Assembly (NCBI GenBank): GCA_947494995.1
Contig: CANLWY010000001.1
Span: 868,001-932,000 of the forward strand
DNA from: an uncultured Campylobacterales bacterium
GTDB lineage: Bacteria; Campylobacterota; Campylobacteria; Campylobacterales; Arcobacteraceae
DNA: 64,000 nucleotides
Reading direction: 5' to 3'
Shown here piece by piece: positions 14,715 through 23,483 of this stretch. The notes beneath the pieces were generated by a model. It was not told where the DNA came from. It made no database searches and worked only from the letters and a program-made list of their open reading frames with translations. Every line of letters starts with the position of its first letter. Positions within the stretch are counted from its first letter, which is position 1. The position numbers and the translations under genes are program-made.

Positions 14715-16823
14715 ATGATTAATCAATTTCAAAAAGTACATAGTACTTCCACTAGAGCTAGATATAAATTTTCTTTATTAAGAGATAAATCACTTGATGA
14801 AAATATATTAAAAGCAAATTTAGAGAAACTTTCAGGAGTTACTAGCGTAAGAATAAATAAAAAAGCATATAGCTTAATTTTTAATTTTGAAGAATCTAGT
14901 GTATGTGAAACCATTGAAGAAAAACTCTCTTCTTTAACAGTGGATGAATTACTAAATTCATCTAATGAAAACAGTTCAGTATGTATTTCTTGCGTAAGTG
15001 ATGAGGAACCAAGTTTTAAAAGAACAGCTTTAGCTAGTTCAGCTCTTGTAGCAGAAAGATTAGTAACAAGTGATTTATTAAAGTTTTCAATTACAGCAGG
15101 TGCTTCTTATCCAATTATTGTAGATGGAATAAAAGAGTTTTTTGAAGAAGGATTAACTTCAAGAGTTCTTGAAAGTGCGGCTGTTGGTATATCTATTTAT
15201 AGAAAAGATTATCTTGCTGCAAACTCTACAAATGCAATGTTAGAGCTTGGCGAATATATGGAAGAAACAACAGTTCATAAAAGTGATGATCTTTTAAAAG
15301 AGTTATCAAAACCTAATGTTGAAGAAGCTTGGGTAGAAAAAGAGATTGATGGAAAAGTTACAGAAATTTTAATAAAGAGTAAAGATATTCAAATTGGTGA
15401 TGTTGTAGTAGTAGGAATTGGAAATACAGTTCCTGTTGATGGGCATATTTTAGAAGGAAATGCAAGTGTAAATGAAGTCTCTATGACAGGAGAAGCTGAG
15501 CCTGTTATGAAAGTAAGAGGAGACAGGGTTATTTCTGGAACCATTGTAGAAGATGGTAGACTTAGAATTTGGGCAGAGCATGTTGGTGCTGATACAGCTA
15601 CGCAAAGAATAAAACACTATATAGAAAACTCTTTAAATGAAAAATCAGCAGTACAATTAAAAGCTACAAGACTTGCAGATAAACTTGTTCCTGTAACTTT
15701 AGGTTTAGCAGGAACATCATATCTATTAACAAGAGATTTCGAAAGAACAGCATCTATTTTACAAGCTGATTATTCATGTGCCTTAAAACTTGCAACACCA
15801 GTTGCTTTTAAATCAACAATTTCAAAAGCTGGACACAGTGGTATTATGATAAAAGGTGCAAAATCAATTGAAGCTTTAAATAGTGCAGATACTTTTGTTT
15901 TTGATAAAACAGGTACTCTAACAGAAGGAGAACTTGAAGTTATTTCAGTTGAATCTTTTGATAAGAACTGGAGTGAAGAAGATTTATTAAATCTTACTGC
16001 CTCTGCTGAGGAACATTATTTTCATCCTGTTGCTGAAGCAGTTGTAAAAGCTGCAAAATCAAAAGGGTTTATTCATATGCATCATGAAGAAGTAGAGTTT
16101 ATTGTAGCTCATGGAGTTAAGACTGAAGTAAATGGAAAAGCAGTAATAATTGGAAGTAGACACTTTTTAGAAGATGATGAAAAGATAGATTTTTCAAAAC
16201 ATAAAAAGAAAATTGAAAAATGCTTAGAAAATGGAAAAACTCTTTTATATATCGGTTTTGATGGTGTTTTATTAGGAACAATTGGTTTAGCTGATAACCT
16301 AAGAACAAATGCAAAAGAGTCATTAAAAAAGTTAAGAGAATTAGGTGCTAAGAATATCATTATGTTAACTGGCGATATAAAGAAAAAAGCAGACTTAATT
16401 GCAAATGAGTTAGATATTGATGAGGTAAGAGCAGAATTAAGACCAACGGATAAAGCAAAAATAGTAAAAGAGCTTATGGATGAGGGCAAAAAAGTTGCTT
16501 TTATTGGAGATGGTATAAATGATGCTCCAGCTTTAATCTCTGCTCATGTTGGTATTTCAATGAGTAGAGGAGCAGATATTGCAAAAGCTACAGCTGATGT
16601 GAGTTTATTAAAAGATGATATTGCAGCTGTTGTTGAAGCAAAAGATCTTGCAAATAAAACTATGAATTTAATCAACAACAATTTTAATGCAACTGTAGGT
16701 ATAAACTCTGCGATTTTGGCGGGAGCTACATTTGGATTATTTTCTCCTGTGGTAACTGCTGTTTTACATAATGGTACGACTATAGGATTATTATTGAATT
16801 CAATAAAAGGTGTAAAGGTATAA
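14715..16823 (+). CDS. fezB: P1B-type metal ATPase, FezB-like (ferrosome iron pump candidate)
   Basis: This is a 702-residue P-type ATPase. The N-terminal HMA-like domain (1-75) carries R14-A-R16 where copper and zinc pumps have CxxC. Other landmarks are actuator TGEA (258-261), membrane motif SCALKLATP (354-362) in place of the usual CPC, phosphorylation site DKTGTLT (D397), HP (437-438) and GDGINDAP (598-605). An Arg-rich N-terminus in a P1B-type pump next to small hydrophobic proteins is the hallmark described for FezB, the P1B-6 ATPase needed for ferrosomes. It probably loads iron into a membrane compartment. Cys only in the SCA position argues against a copper pump. Symbol by resemblance. 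Confidence 0.75.
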   Translation: MINQFQKVHSTSTRARYKFSLLRDKSLDENILKANLEKLSGVTSVRINKKAYSLIFNFEESSVCETIEEKLSSLTVDELLNSSNENSSVCISCVSDEEPSFKRTALASSALVAERLVTSDLLKFSITAGASYPIIVDGIKEFFEEGLTSRVLESAAVGISIYRKDYLAANSTNAMLELGEYMEETTVHKSDDLLKELSKPNVEEAWVEKEIDGKVTEILIKSKDIQIGDVVVVGIGNTVPVDGHILEGNASVNEVSMTGEAEPVMKVRGDRVISGTIVEDGRLRIWAEHVGADTATQRIKHYIENSLNEKSAVQLKATRLADKLVPVTLGLAGTSYLLTRDFERTASILQADYSCALKLATPVAFKSTISKAGHSGIMIKGAKSIEALNSADTFVFDKTGTLTEGELEVISVESFDKNWSEEDLLNLTASAEEHYFHPVAEAVVKAAKSKGFIHMHHEEVEFIVAHGVKTEVNGKAVIIGSRHFLEDDEKIDFSKHKKKIEKCLENGKTLLYIGFDGVLLGTIGLADNLRTNAKESLKKLRELGAKNIIMLTGDIKKKADLIANELDIDEVRAELRPTDKAKIVKELMDEGKKVAFIGDGINDAPALISAHVGISMSRGADIAKATADVSLLKDDIAAVVEAKDLANKTMNLINNNFNATVGINSAILAGATFGLFSPVVTAVLHNGTTIGLLLNSIKGVKV

Positions 16824-16825
16824 AA

Positions 16826-17044
16826 ATGGCTTTTGATAAAGAACTACAAAGAGAGACTGCAAAGATTGGTATGACAGCAACTCTAGGTGTTACAGTTGCA
16901 ACTTCATTATTTATGAAAAATAAGGCTGCAAAAAGAGCACATATTGTAGCAGGGGTTGCTTTTTGTGGATTTACTCTTTGGCATACAATGCTTTATGATA
17001 AATCTAAAAAAAGAGTTGAAGAAGTAGAAGCAAAAAAAGATTAA
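16826..17044 (+). CDS. 72-residue two-helix membrane protein with paired histidines
   Basis: This is the last gene of the ferrosome-like operon, 2 nt after the ATPase. It has two predicted helices (about 14-30 and 39-57). The second, AHIVAGVAFCGFTLWHTMLY, has His at both ends (H39 and H53) and one Cys (C47), a spacing that could bind haem or metal in the membrane. Basic residues flank both helices. No family is recognised. It is followed by a strong terminator. Confidence 0.6.
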   Translation: MAFDKELQRETAKIGMTATLGVTVATSLFMKNKAAKRAHIVAGVAFCGFTLWHTMLYDKSKKRVEEVEAKKD

Positions 17045-17067
17045 CAAAATAAAATAGATTTACTTTT

Positions 17068-17098
17068 AAGGAAGCTTGAAAAAGCTTCCTTTTTTTAT
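17068..17098 (+). terminator. Terminator of the ferrosome-like operon
   Basis: The hairpin aaggaagctt/aagcttcctt with a GAAA loop region is followed by a run of T. It begins about 24 nt after the last gene of the operon. Confidence 0.85.
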
Positions 17099-17112
17099 AT
17101 CTTTTTAATATA

Positions 17113-17127
17113 TGATAATAAATATCA
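17113..17127. promoter_or_regulatory. Fur box upstream of the 36-residue ORF
   Basis: TGATAATAAATATCA matches 13 of 14 positions of TGATAAT-N-ATTATCA, just downstream of the operon terminator. Confidence 0.6.
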
Positions 17128-17158
17128 GTTTCATATAAGTTTGTTAAGATAAAATTAT

Positions 17159-17173
17159 TGATAATTATTATTA
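17159..17173. promoter_or_regulatory. Second Fur box upstream of the 36-residue ORF
   Basis: TGATAATTATTATTA matches 13 of 14 consensus positions and ends 13 nt before the ATG of the 36-residue ORF, overlapping its probable promoter and leader. Confidence 0.55.
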
Positions 17174-17186
17174 ATAAGGAGAAAGG

Positions 17187-17297
17187 ATGCCTTTTTTACT
17201 TCCACTTGGAGCAGTATTAACAGCAGCTATTACTTTAAAAACAGTTGATAAGACAACAAAGAAGATGATAAAAAGAAGAAAAAGAACTAGTAAATAG
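17187..17297 (+). CDS. 36-residue hydrophobic/basic protein with its own Fur boxes
   Basis: ATG 17187 to TAG 17295-17297, with a strong ribosome-binding site (aaggagaaagg). The product is 36 residues: an N-terminal hydrophobic stretch (FLLPLGAVLTAAITL, about 3-17) and a highly basic tail (KKMIKRRKRTSK). The start resembles the 13679 product (MALPFVLGLAVGAGA), which suggests a shared origin. Two good Fur boxes and a terminator just upstream make it a separate iron-controlled unit. It may be a small component of the ferrosome-like system; no family is known to me. Confidence 0.6.
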   Translation: MPFLLPLGAVLTAAITLKTVDKTTKKMIKRRKRTSK

Positions 17298-17353
17298 TTG
17301 TTGCTAAGCTTAAGCTTTTTACATAGATATTCTAATTTGATTTTCTTTGATTT

Positions 17354-17866
17354 TTATGCTATTACAAAAACATCTTTTCTTTTATAGTTCATAATTTTTG
17401 CCAAAAAGTTTATAGGGATCATTTCAATAGTATTGTTATAATCTTTTACTGCTTGATTATATGCTCTTCTTAACGCTGCAATCTGTTTTTCAGCATCATT
17501 TAGTGAAGCTTGTAATTGGATTATATTTTCATTTACTTTTAATTCTGGATAAGATTCAACTGCAATCATAAGTGAAGTTAATGCAGAAGTTATTTTATTA
17601 TCTAAATTGATTATTTTTCCTTGAGGAAGGTTATGTCTTATTGCTTGTGTTCTTAATGAAGTTACCTTTTTTAAAACAGATTTTTCATGTTCCATATACT
17701 CTTTTACATTTACTACTAAATTTGGAATTAAATAGTATCTTTTTTTTAATTGGATATTGATGGAAGTAAATATATTTTCAACTTGCTTCTTTTTATTAAC
17801 AAGAGAGTTATACATTAAAATTAATATTAATATTATTATTGAAGTAATAATAAGTGCTATATCCAT
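17354..17866 (-). CDS. LemA family protein
   Basis: This is a 170-residue protein with an N-terminal membrane helix (about 4-20) and an all-helical body. The LemA core is clear: VNKKKQVENIFTSINIQLKKR, YYLIPNLVVNVKEYMEHE and the C-terminal RRAYNQAVKDYNNTIEMIPI. LemA proteins are membrane-anchored with an extracytoplasmic helical bundle; their molecular role is poorly defined. It stands alone, convergent to the iron block, and is close to the usual family length of about 185. Confidence 0.9.
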   Translation of the reverse strand: MDIALIITSIIILILILMYNSLVNKKKQVENIFTSINIQLKKRYYLIPNLVVNVKEYMEHEKSVLKKVTSLRTQAIRHNLPQGKIINLDNKITSALTSLMIAVESYPELKVNENIIQLQASLNDAEKQIAALRRAYNQAVKDYNNTIEMIPINFLAKIMNYKRKDVFVIA

Positions 17867-18053
17867 ACAAGTCCTTCTTATACTAAGTTATTTAATAGTG
17901 TAGCTATTTTTGATTTAAAATTTAATTTGTTGGTTTTTTGCTATTATATATGATTATTATAATTATTTTTTAATGTAAGACAAAACTGATATAAGTTAAA
18001 ATACAAATTAACAACATATGATAGCCTTTATTTAAATTAGAGAAGGGAAAAGT

Positions 18054-20774
18054 ATGAAATTATCACTTGCGAAAATAAACTTTTTAAATGTACTCTTTAC
18101 AGCTCTATTATTTTGTATTGTAATAGGGTTATTTACTGTAAAAATTACAAATGATTCTTATGAAGAAAGAATTGCTGATTTAGAACAAACATATATCCAA
18201 GAAAATAAATTGTTAGTTAGAGAAGAAGTTGCAAGAGCTATTAGTAGAATAAAAACTTTAGAAAAAGTTATATATGAAAACTTAAAAGACAATCTTGAAG
18301 AGAAAGTAAAATATGTTTATGATATTTCTAAAAATGGAATACATTCCTCTTTTACTCATAATGGAATAACAGAGTCCTATGCAAAAGAGCTTGATCTCTT
18401 TAAGTGGGACAATAGCAATGGATACTTTTATATTTTCACAGGTAGTGGAAAAATGCTTTACCATGGAGCTAATAAAAGTTTTGTTGGTAAAGACATCTTT
18501 AAACTTGCAAAAAACAATAAAAAGCTTAGTTCTTTTTTAAAAGAGGCTATTTTAAAAGATAAAAGTTTTGGAAGTTATTCTTGGTATAAACCAAGTGGAG
18601 AAAAAAATAAGCTTTATAAAAAATATGTTTATGTAAAAAAATTAGATAATTATGATATTTATATAGCTGCAGGAATTTATAAAAGTCAACTTCAAAAAAC
18701 AGTTCAAAATATCTTTTTTAAAGAGTTAGATAAAGATAGATTTGGAAAAAATAAATATGGGTATTTCTGGGTACATGATTTATCAAATATAATGAGAATA
18801 CACCCAATTAGAAAAGAGTTAAATAATCAAGACCTAACAAAATACAAAACGCTTGATGGGCAGTTCTTATTTCCAAATATGAATAAACTTGTATTAGAAA
18901 AAGAAAAAGGTTATATAAAATATAAATGGTATAAAACCAATAGTGAAGAGATAGATGAAAAAATATCTTTTGTTCATCTTTTAAAAGAGTGGGGTATGGT
19001 CATTGGTTCAGGGTTTTATTTGACTGAATTAAAAGATCAATTAGTAAGTGAGAAGAAAAAACTAAAAGAGTCATTGAGTTTAAATCTACAAAAAATATTT
19101 ATGACTCTATTTATTCTTATAATTCTTTCACTTTTAGGTGCATGGTTTATTTCACAAAAAATAAGAAAAATAGAGATCTCTCAAAAAGAACATCTAAATA
19201 TGTTAAAGCAATACAAGCTAATACTTGATAAGAGTGCAATAGTTTCAAAAACTGATAAAAAAGGAATTGTTACATATATAAATAGTAATTTTACAAAAAT
19301 AAGTGGCTATACAAAAGATGAAATAATTGGAAAACCACATAATATAGTAAGACATCCAGAAACACCAAAAAGTCAGTTAAAAAAACTATGGGCAAATATC
19401 CAAAGTGGTAAAATCTGGAAAGGGATGTTAAAAAACAAGAAAAAAGATGGTAACAGTTATTTTAATAATTCTACAATTGTTCCAATAAAAGATAGTGAAG
19501 GAAATATTTTAGAGTATATTTCAGCGGGAACGGATGTAACAGAGTTATTTGAAAATAGAACAAAACTACAAAGCATATTTAAAACAGACTCTTTGACAGG
19601 GTTAGGAAACAGAGTAAGTCTACTTAATACAATAACTAAAAATTGGCAAGGGGTATTAAGTCTAATTAATATTGATAGGTTCAAAGAAGTAAATGATATT
19701 CAAGGGCATGAGGTAGGAGATAAGATTATCAAAGAGTTAGGATTAAGACTTTTTGAATTTTTTTCTGATGAAAAATATAAGCTTTTTAGAGTTCAAGCAG
19801 ATATTTTTGCCTTGTTTACATTAGAAAAAGAGCCTTCTTGTATGATTAGTGAAATTGAAGAGTTTATGAAAAATGAAGGAAGAGAACCTTATAAATATAA
19901 TAATCAAGCCTTTTTGTTAACATATACTTGTGGGATAGCGAATAATACAGAGAACTTACTAACTTATGCAGATATGGCTTTAAATGAAGCAAAAAATAAA
20001 AAAGTCAAAATCAAACTATATGATACAAGTATGAATAATATTGAAGAGTATAAACAAAATATTATTTGGGTAGAAAAATTGCATAAAGCAATTGCAGAAG
20101 ATAAAATAGTACCTTATTATCAACCAATTTACAATTATAAAACAAAAAAGATAGAAAAATATGAATGTCTAATGAGATTGATAGAAGGAGATAAAATTAT
20201 TCTTCCTTTTGAGTATTTAGATATAGCTAAGAAAACTAAACTTTATCCTGAACTTACTTATAAAATGGTTGCAAAAGCAATAAGTAAATTTGCAAATGAA
20301 AAAGAAGAGTTTTCTATAAATTTAAGTGTTGAAGATTTAATGAATGAAAATCTAATGCAGTTTATTTATAACTATGCTGAACAAAAAGATGTATTTAAAA
20401 GAATGGTTTTAGAGATAGTAGAATCAGAAGAGATAGAAGATAGTGACCAAATATCAAGAATCATCAAGAAGTTTAAAAATAAAGGTACAAAAGTAGCCAT
20501 TGATGATTTTGGAACAGGTTATTCAAACTATGATTATCTTATCTCTTTACAAGCAGATTATATAAAGATTGACGGTTCTATTACAAAACATTTACTAGAT
20601 GATGAAAGAACCTCAGAACTTGTTAAATCAATAGTAAATTTTGCAAAAAAATCAAATATAAAAACAATTGCAGAATTTGTAAGCGATGAAAAAATAGATG
20701 AAAAAGTTAGATCTTTAGATATTGATTATGCTCAAGGCTGGTATTATGGAAAGGCAGAAAAAGAGCTTTTATAA
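18054..20774 (+). CDS. Membrane Cache-PAS-GGDEF-EAL protein, probable c-di-GMP phosphodiesterase
   Basis: This is a 906-residue signalling protein. A membrane helix (10-30) precedes two Cache_2-like sensor modules (about 115-215 and 225-325), then a second helix (about 345-365), PAS (about 390-505), GGDEF (about 510-655) and EAL (about 670-906). The GGDEF signature is replaced by QADIF around residue 580, so cyclase activity is unlikely; the domain may bind GTP as a regulator. The EAL domain keeps the key residues (ECLMRL, INLS, LEIVESE, DDFGTGYSN, KIDGSI, YAQGW), consistent with active phosphodiesterase. A periplasmic ligand probably controls it. Confidence 0.88.
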   Translation: MKLSLAKINFLNVLFTALLFCIVIGLFTVKITNDSYEERIADLEQTYIQENKLLVREEVARAISRIKTLEKVIYENLKDNLEEKVKYVYDISKNGIHSSFTHNGITESYAKELDLFKWDNSNGYFYIFTGSGKMLYHGANKSFVGKDIFKLAKNNKKLSSFLKEAILKDKSFGSYSWYKPSGEKNKLYKKYVYVKKLDNYDIYIAAGIYKSQLQKTVQNIFFKELDKDRFGKNKYGYFWVHDLSNIMRIHPIRKELNNQDLTKYKTLDGQFLFPNMNKLVLEKEKGYIKYKWYKTNSEEIDEKISFVHLLKEWGMVIGSGFYLTELKDQLVSEKKKLKESLSLNLQKIFMTLFILIILSLLGAWFISQKIRKIEISQKEHLNMLKQYKLILDKSAIVSKTDKKGIVTYINSNFTKISGYTKDEIIGKPHNIVRHPETPKSQLKKLWANIQSGKIWKGMLKNKKKDGNSYFNNSTIVPIKDSEGNILEYISAGTDVTELFENRTKLQSIFKTDSLTGLGNRVSLLNTITKNWQGVLSLINIDRFKEVNDIQGHEVGDKIIKELGLRLFEFFSDEKYKLFRVQADIFALFTLEKEPSCMISEIEEFMKNEGREPYKYNNQAFLLTYTCGIANNTENLLTYADMALNEAKNKKVKIKLYDTSMNNIEEYKQNIIWVEKLHKAIAEDKIVPYYQPIYNYKTKKIEKYECLMRLIEGDKIILPFEYLDIAKKTKLYPELTYKMVAKAISKFANEKEEFSINLSVEDLMNENLMQFIYNYAEQKDVFKRMVLEIVESEEIEDSDQISRIIKKFKNKGTKVAIDDFGTGYSNYDYLISLQADYIKIDGSITKHLLDDERTSELVKSIVNFAKKSNIKTIAEFVSDEKIDEKVRSLDIDYAQGWYYGKAEKELL

Positions 20775-20790
20775 TAGTTTCTTAGTTTTT

Positions 20791-20823
20791 AAAGAGCATA
20801 CTTTTGAAGTATGCTCTTTTTTA
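20791..20823. terminator. Bidirectional terminator
   Basis: A perfect hairpin, aaagagcatactt/aagtatgctcttt with a TTG loop, flanked by A and T runs, lies between the convergent GGDEF/EAL gene and the acyltransferase gene. Confidence 0.85.
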
Positions 20824-20828
20824 TTGTT

Positions 20829-21542
20829 CTAACTTACTTTAAGAAAAGCTTTTTTGAAGAACCTTGATACATTTGCAGGATTCCATGATGAGATTACAAA
20901 AGGCTTATCTAAATGCCCATAAGACTCAAGTTCTCTTTCAATGGTAAATCCACCTAGCTTTTTATATAGTTTAAAATGCTCTTGTAAAAATACAGAAGTA
21001 GAAGCTTCTAATTCATTTTGAGTTTTAAGGTAATACATACCTGCCATTAGATATTTAAAATCAAGACTTAGTCCTTTGTTCTCCTTTTTTACCATTAATC
21101 TTGAAATTTCTGCTATCTTTGGAAACTTTTCTCTTATATCAGAAAGATTTAATTTCTCTTCAATTGGTAGTTTTCTCTTTGAATCAAAGATTAACCTACA
21201 TGTTGAAGTAACTTCTTTATTATCTTCTGTATAGATAATAGCTGATGACTCATCGTAAAAATCAAAGTTCATATTTGGTAGATAGTCTGGAAACTCATTT
21301 TGGTATCCAAGATTTCCGTATATCTCACTTCTTAATTCATAGACTTTTACTAACTCTTCAGCTGTTTTAACTAGTTTTAGATTCTCATAGTTTGATTCAA
21401 AATTTACCTTTTTGTTAAAAGATAAAACTATATCAATAAATTTTTCAAAAATGAAAGCCTTATTGAAGTTTCTAAAACTATCTTGTTGTTTATATACTGC
21501 CTCTAACCTCTGTACTGTTTCGTTTTTGTTTATGTAAACCAT
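20829..21542 (-). CDS. N-acyl amino acid synthase-like protein (FeeM/LuxI-type acyltransferase fold)
   Basis: This is a 237-residue soluble protein. Its layout matches the autoinducer-synthase/FeeM branch of the GNAT superfamily: Arg in VYELRSEIYGNLGY (about 70), the acidic pair in FDFYDESSAIIY (about 105), Arg in STCRLIF (about 120) and EISRLMVKKEN (about 145), followed by a helix-rich C-terminus. Relatives join acyl chains from acyl-ACP to amino acids or lactones. It is divergent from a sensor kinase and shares a 122-bp promoter region with it, which suggests a signalling link. The product cannot be predicted. Confidence 0.65.
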   Translation of the reverse strand: MVYINKNETVQRLEAVYKQQDSFRNFNKAFIFEKFIDIVLSFNKKVNFESNYENLKLVKTAEELVKVYELRSEIYGNLGYQNEFPDYLPNMNFDFYDESSAIIYTEDNKEVTSTCRLIFDSKRKLPIEEKLNLSDIREKFPKIAEISRLMVKKENKGLSLDFKYLMAGMYYLKTQNELEASTSVFLQEHFKLYKKLGGFTIERELESYGHLDKPFVISSWNPANVSRFFKKAFLKVS

Positions 21543-21664
21543 TTCTTCTCCTTTGTTTTGAAATATGTTTCATTATTGAAGAAAGGCGTCAAAAGTAATG
21601 TCAAAGTGTTTAATAAAAGTATGGATATAATGTAATAAATGTAATTTTTTAATAATATTGTAAG

Positions 21665-23482
21665 GTGATTTCCATTTTGTGTAAAAAGATAAAATTTCTT
21701 TTTGTTTTTATATTGATGTTTGTCTCTTCTTTATTTGCTAATCAATTGAAAGAAACAAATTATATTTATATAGATTATGAAAATATTGAGACAATAGATA
21801 CAATAAAAAACAAAGAGTTTAAATATATAGAAAATAAAAAAGCCCTACCTTTTGGCTATGCACCAAGTTTTACAGTTTGGACAAAGCTTACTCTTAAAAA
21901 CACAAGCAATAAAGTTCAAAAGAGAATATTGCAGTATGAAAGTCCTCTTACTACACATGTGAATTTTTATTATGATGATAAAAAATATAAGGAAGGTTTG
22001 TTTCAGATTTCTTCAAATAGAAAGGTATTGAAACCATTTTTTGAGATAAGCTTAGAAGCCAATGAAGAAAAGACTTATTATTTTCAATTGTCATCTAAAA
22101 TAACTACTTTGATTGTAGATTATAAATTATATGAAACGCAAATCTTTTATGAAGCAGAGATAAGTAAGCAAAATATCTTAGTGTTTTTCTTTAGTGCAAT
22201 GTCAATCTTGGCTATTTACAATTTAGTTATTTATTTTATTGTTGGTTCTAAAAGTTATCTATATTATGTATTTTATATAATGAGCGTATCTTTACATCAG
22301 TTTTTCTATACAGGATATTCCTCAATTTTCATTCAAAATCCATATCTTGTAGAGTCAATTATCAAAGCTGCTGCCTTGATTGTAGCATTGCCTATATTCT
22401 TCTTCTCTTTATTTACAATCTCTTTTATAAATGCAAGAGAAAATCATCCTGTAATATATAAGTATTTAAGACTATTTCTAATAGCTTATCCTATTATAAT
22501 ATTGACAATTGTGTATTTGCAAGAGCAAGGATGGATTAGGAATATCTTTTCTGTTATTTTACTTCTTTTAGTACTGTTTCTTACTTTGTATAGTGTTACA
22601 AAGAAAAATAGACAAAGCTATTTTTTACTAGTAGGGTGGATTATATTTTTTGGTTCAATGATAAGCATGTATTTAGCAAGTGCAGGAATATACAATATTT
22701 ACAATGATATTCCATATTTAGTGGAGTTATTCTTAGTCTTAGAAGGAGTAATCTTCTCAGTTGCATTAGCAGATAGGATTAAGTTATTAGAGAAAGAGAA
22801 AGAAAAAGTTCAACTCTCTTTAATCAAGTATCAAAAAAATGAGACTATACGTTTACAATCAATGGTTGATGAAAAAACACAAAAGTTGCAGTTGGCATTG
22901 CAAGATAAAGAGTTTTTGCTAAAAGAGCTTAACCATAGGGTAAAAAACAATATGCAAACTATTATTTCTCTTATTCGTTTACAAAAAGAGAGTATAAAAG
23001 ATCCAAAAATGTCAGAAATGCTTATCACTATACAAAATAGACTAAATGCCATGAGTGAAGTACACCAATTGTTATATAGTGGAAATGAAAATTTAGAGTT
23101 CATCAGTCCTACAGAGTATTTTACTTCAATTGTAAATGGTATAAAAGAGACAACCTTTAGTGAAGATATTATTGTTAATTATGATATAAAGACATATTTA
23201 AAATCAGAAGAAGCTATTTATTGTGGACTTATCATAAACGAACTTGTTACAAACTCTATAAAACATGCTTTTACTTTAAATAGTGGAAAAATAGATATTA
23301 AGTTTTATAAAAGTGAAAATAAAAAAACCTTGGTTGTTATAGACAATGGAGTAGGTTATGATAAATATGCGCAAGACTCTTTTGGAATGAAACTTATTCG
23401 CTCATTAATAGAAATTTACTTAGATGGAACTATTAGTATTGTAAATAAGAATGGAACACATATAAAAATTACTTGGGATTGA
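21665..23482 (+). CDS. 7TMR-DISM sensor histidine kinase (HisKA_2 type)
   Basis: This is a 605-residue kinase with a GTG start; the first 25 residues are a signal peptide. A periplasmic 7TMR-DISMED2 carbohydrate-binding-like domain (about 30-155) precedes seven membrane helices (about 175-375), a coiled coil, a HisKA_2 domain with H424 in ELNHRVKNNMQTI, and an HATPase_c domain with N-box INELVTNSIKHAF and G-box DNGVGYD. It senses an extracytoplasmic ligand and phosphorylates the response regulator encoded 1 nt downstream. The divergent acyltransferase gene is a plausible regulatory partner. Confidence 0.88.
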   Translation: MISILCKKIKFLFVFILMFVSSLFANQLKETNYIYIDYENIETIDTIKNKEFKYIENKKALPFGYAPSFTVWTKLTLKNTSNKVQKRILQYESPLTTHVNFYYDDKKYKEGLFQISSNRKVLKPFFEISLEANEEKTYYFQLSSKITTLIVDYKLYETQIFYEAEISKQNILVFFFSAMSILAIYNLVIYFIVGSKSYLYYVFYIMSVSLHQFFYTGYSSIFIQNPYLVESIIKAAALIVALPIFFFSLFTISFINARENHPVIYKYLRLFLIAYPIIILTIVYLQEQGWIRNIFSVILLLLVLFLTLYSVTKKNRQSYFLLVGWIIFFGSMISMYLASAGIYNIYNDIPYLVELFLVLEGVIFSVALADRIKLLEKEKEKVQLSLIKYQKNETIRLQSMVDEKTQKLQLALQDKEFLLKELNHRVKNNMQTIISLIRLQKESIKDPKMSEMLITIQNRLNAMSEVHQLLYSGNENLEFISPTEYFTSIVNGIKETTFSEDIIVNYDIKTYLKSEEAIYCGLIINELVTNSIKHAFTLNSGKIDIKFYKSENKKTLVVIDNGVGYDKYAQDSFGMKLIRSLIEIYLDGTISIVNKNGTHIKITWD

Positions 23483-23483
23483 T

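Noticed and set aside
14715-16823. Copper-exporting P1B-1 ATPase (CopA)
   Set aside because: There is no CxxC in the N-terminal domain and no CPC in the membrane; RAR and SCA occupy these places, and all neighbours are iron genes.
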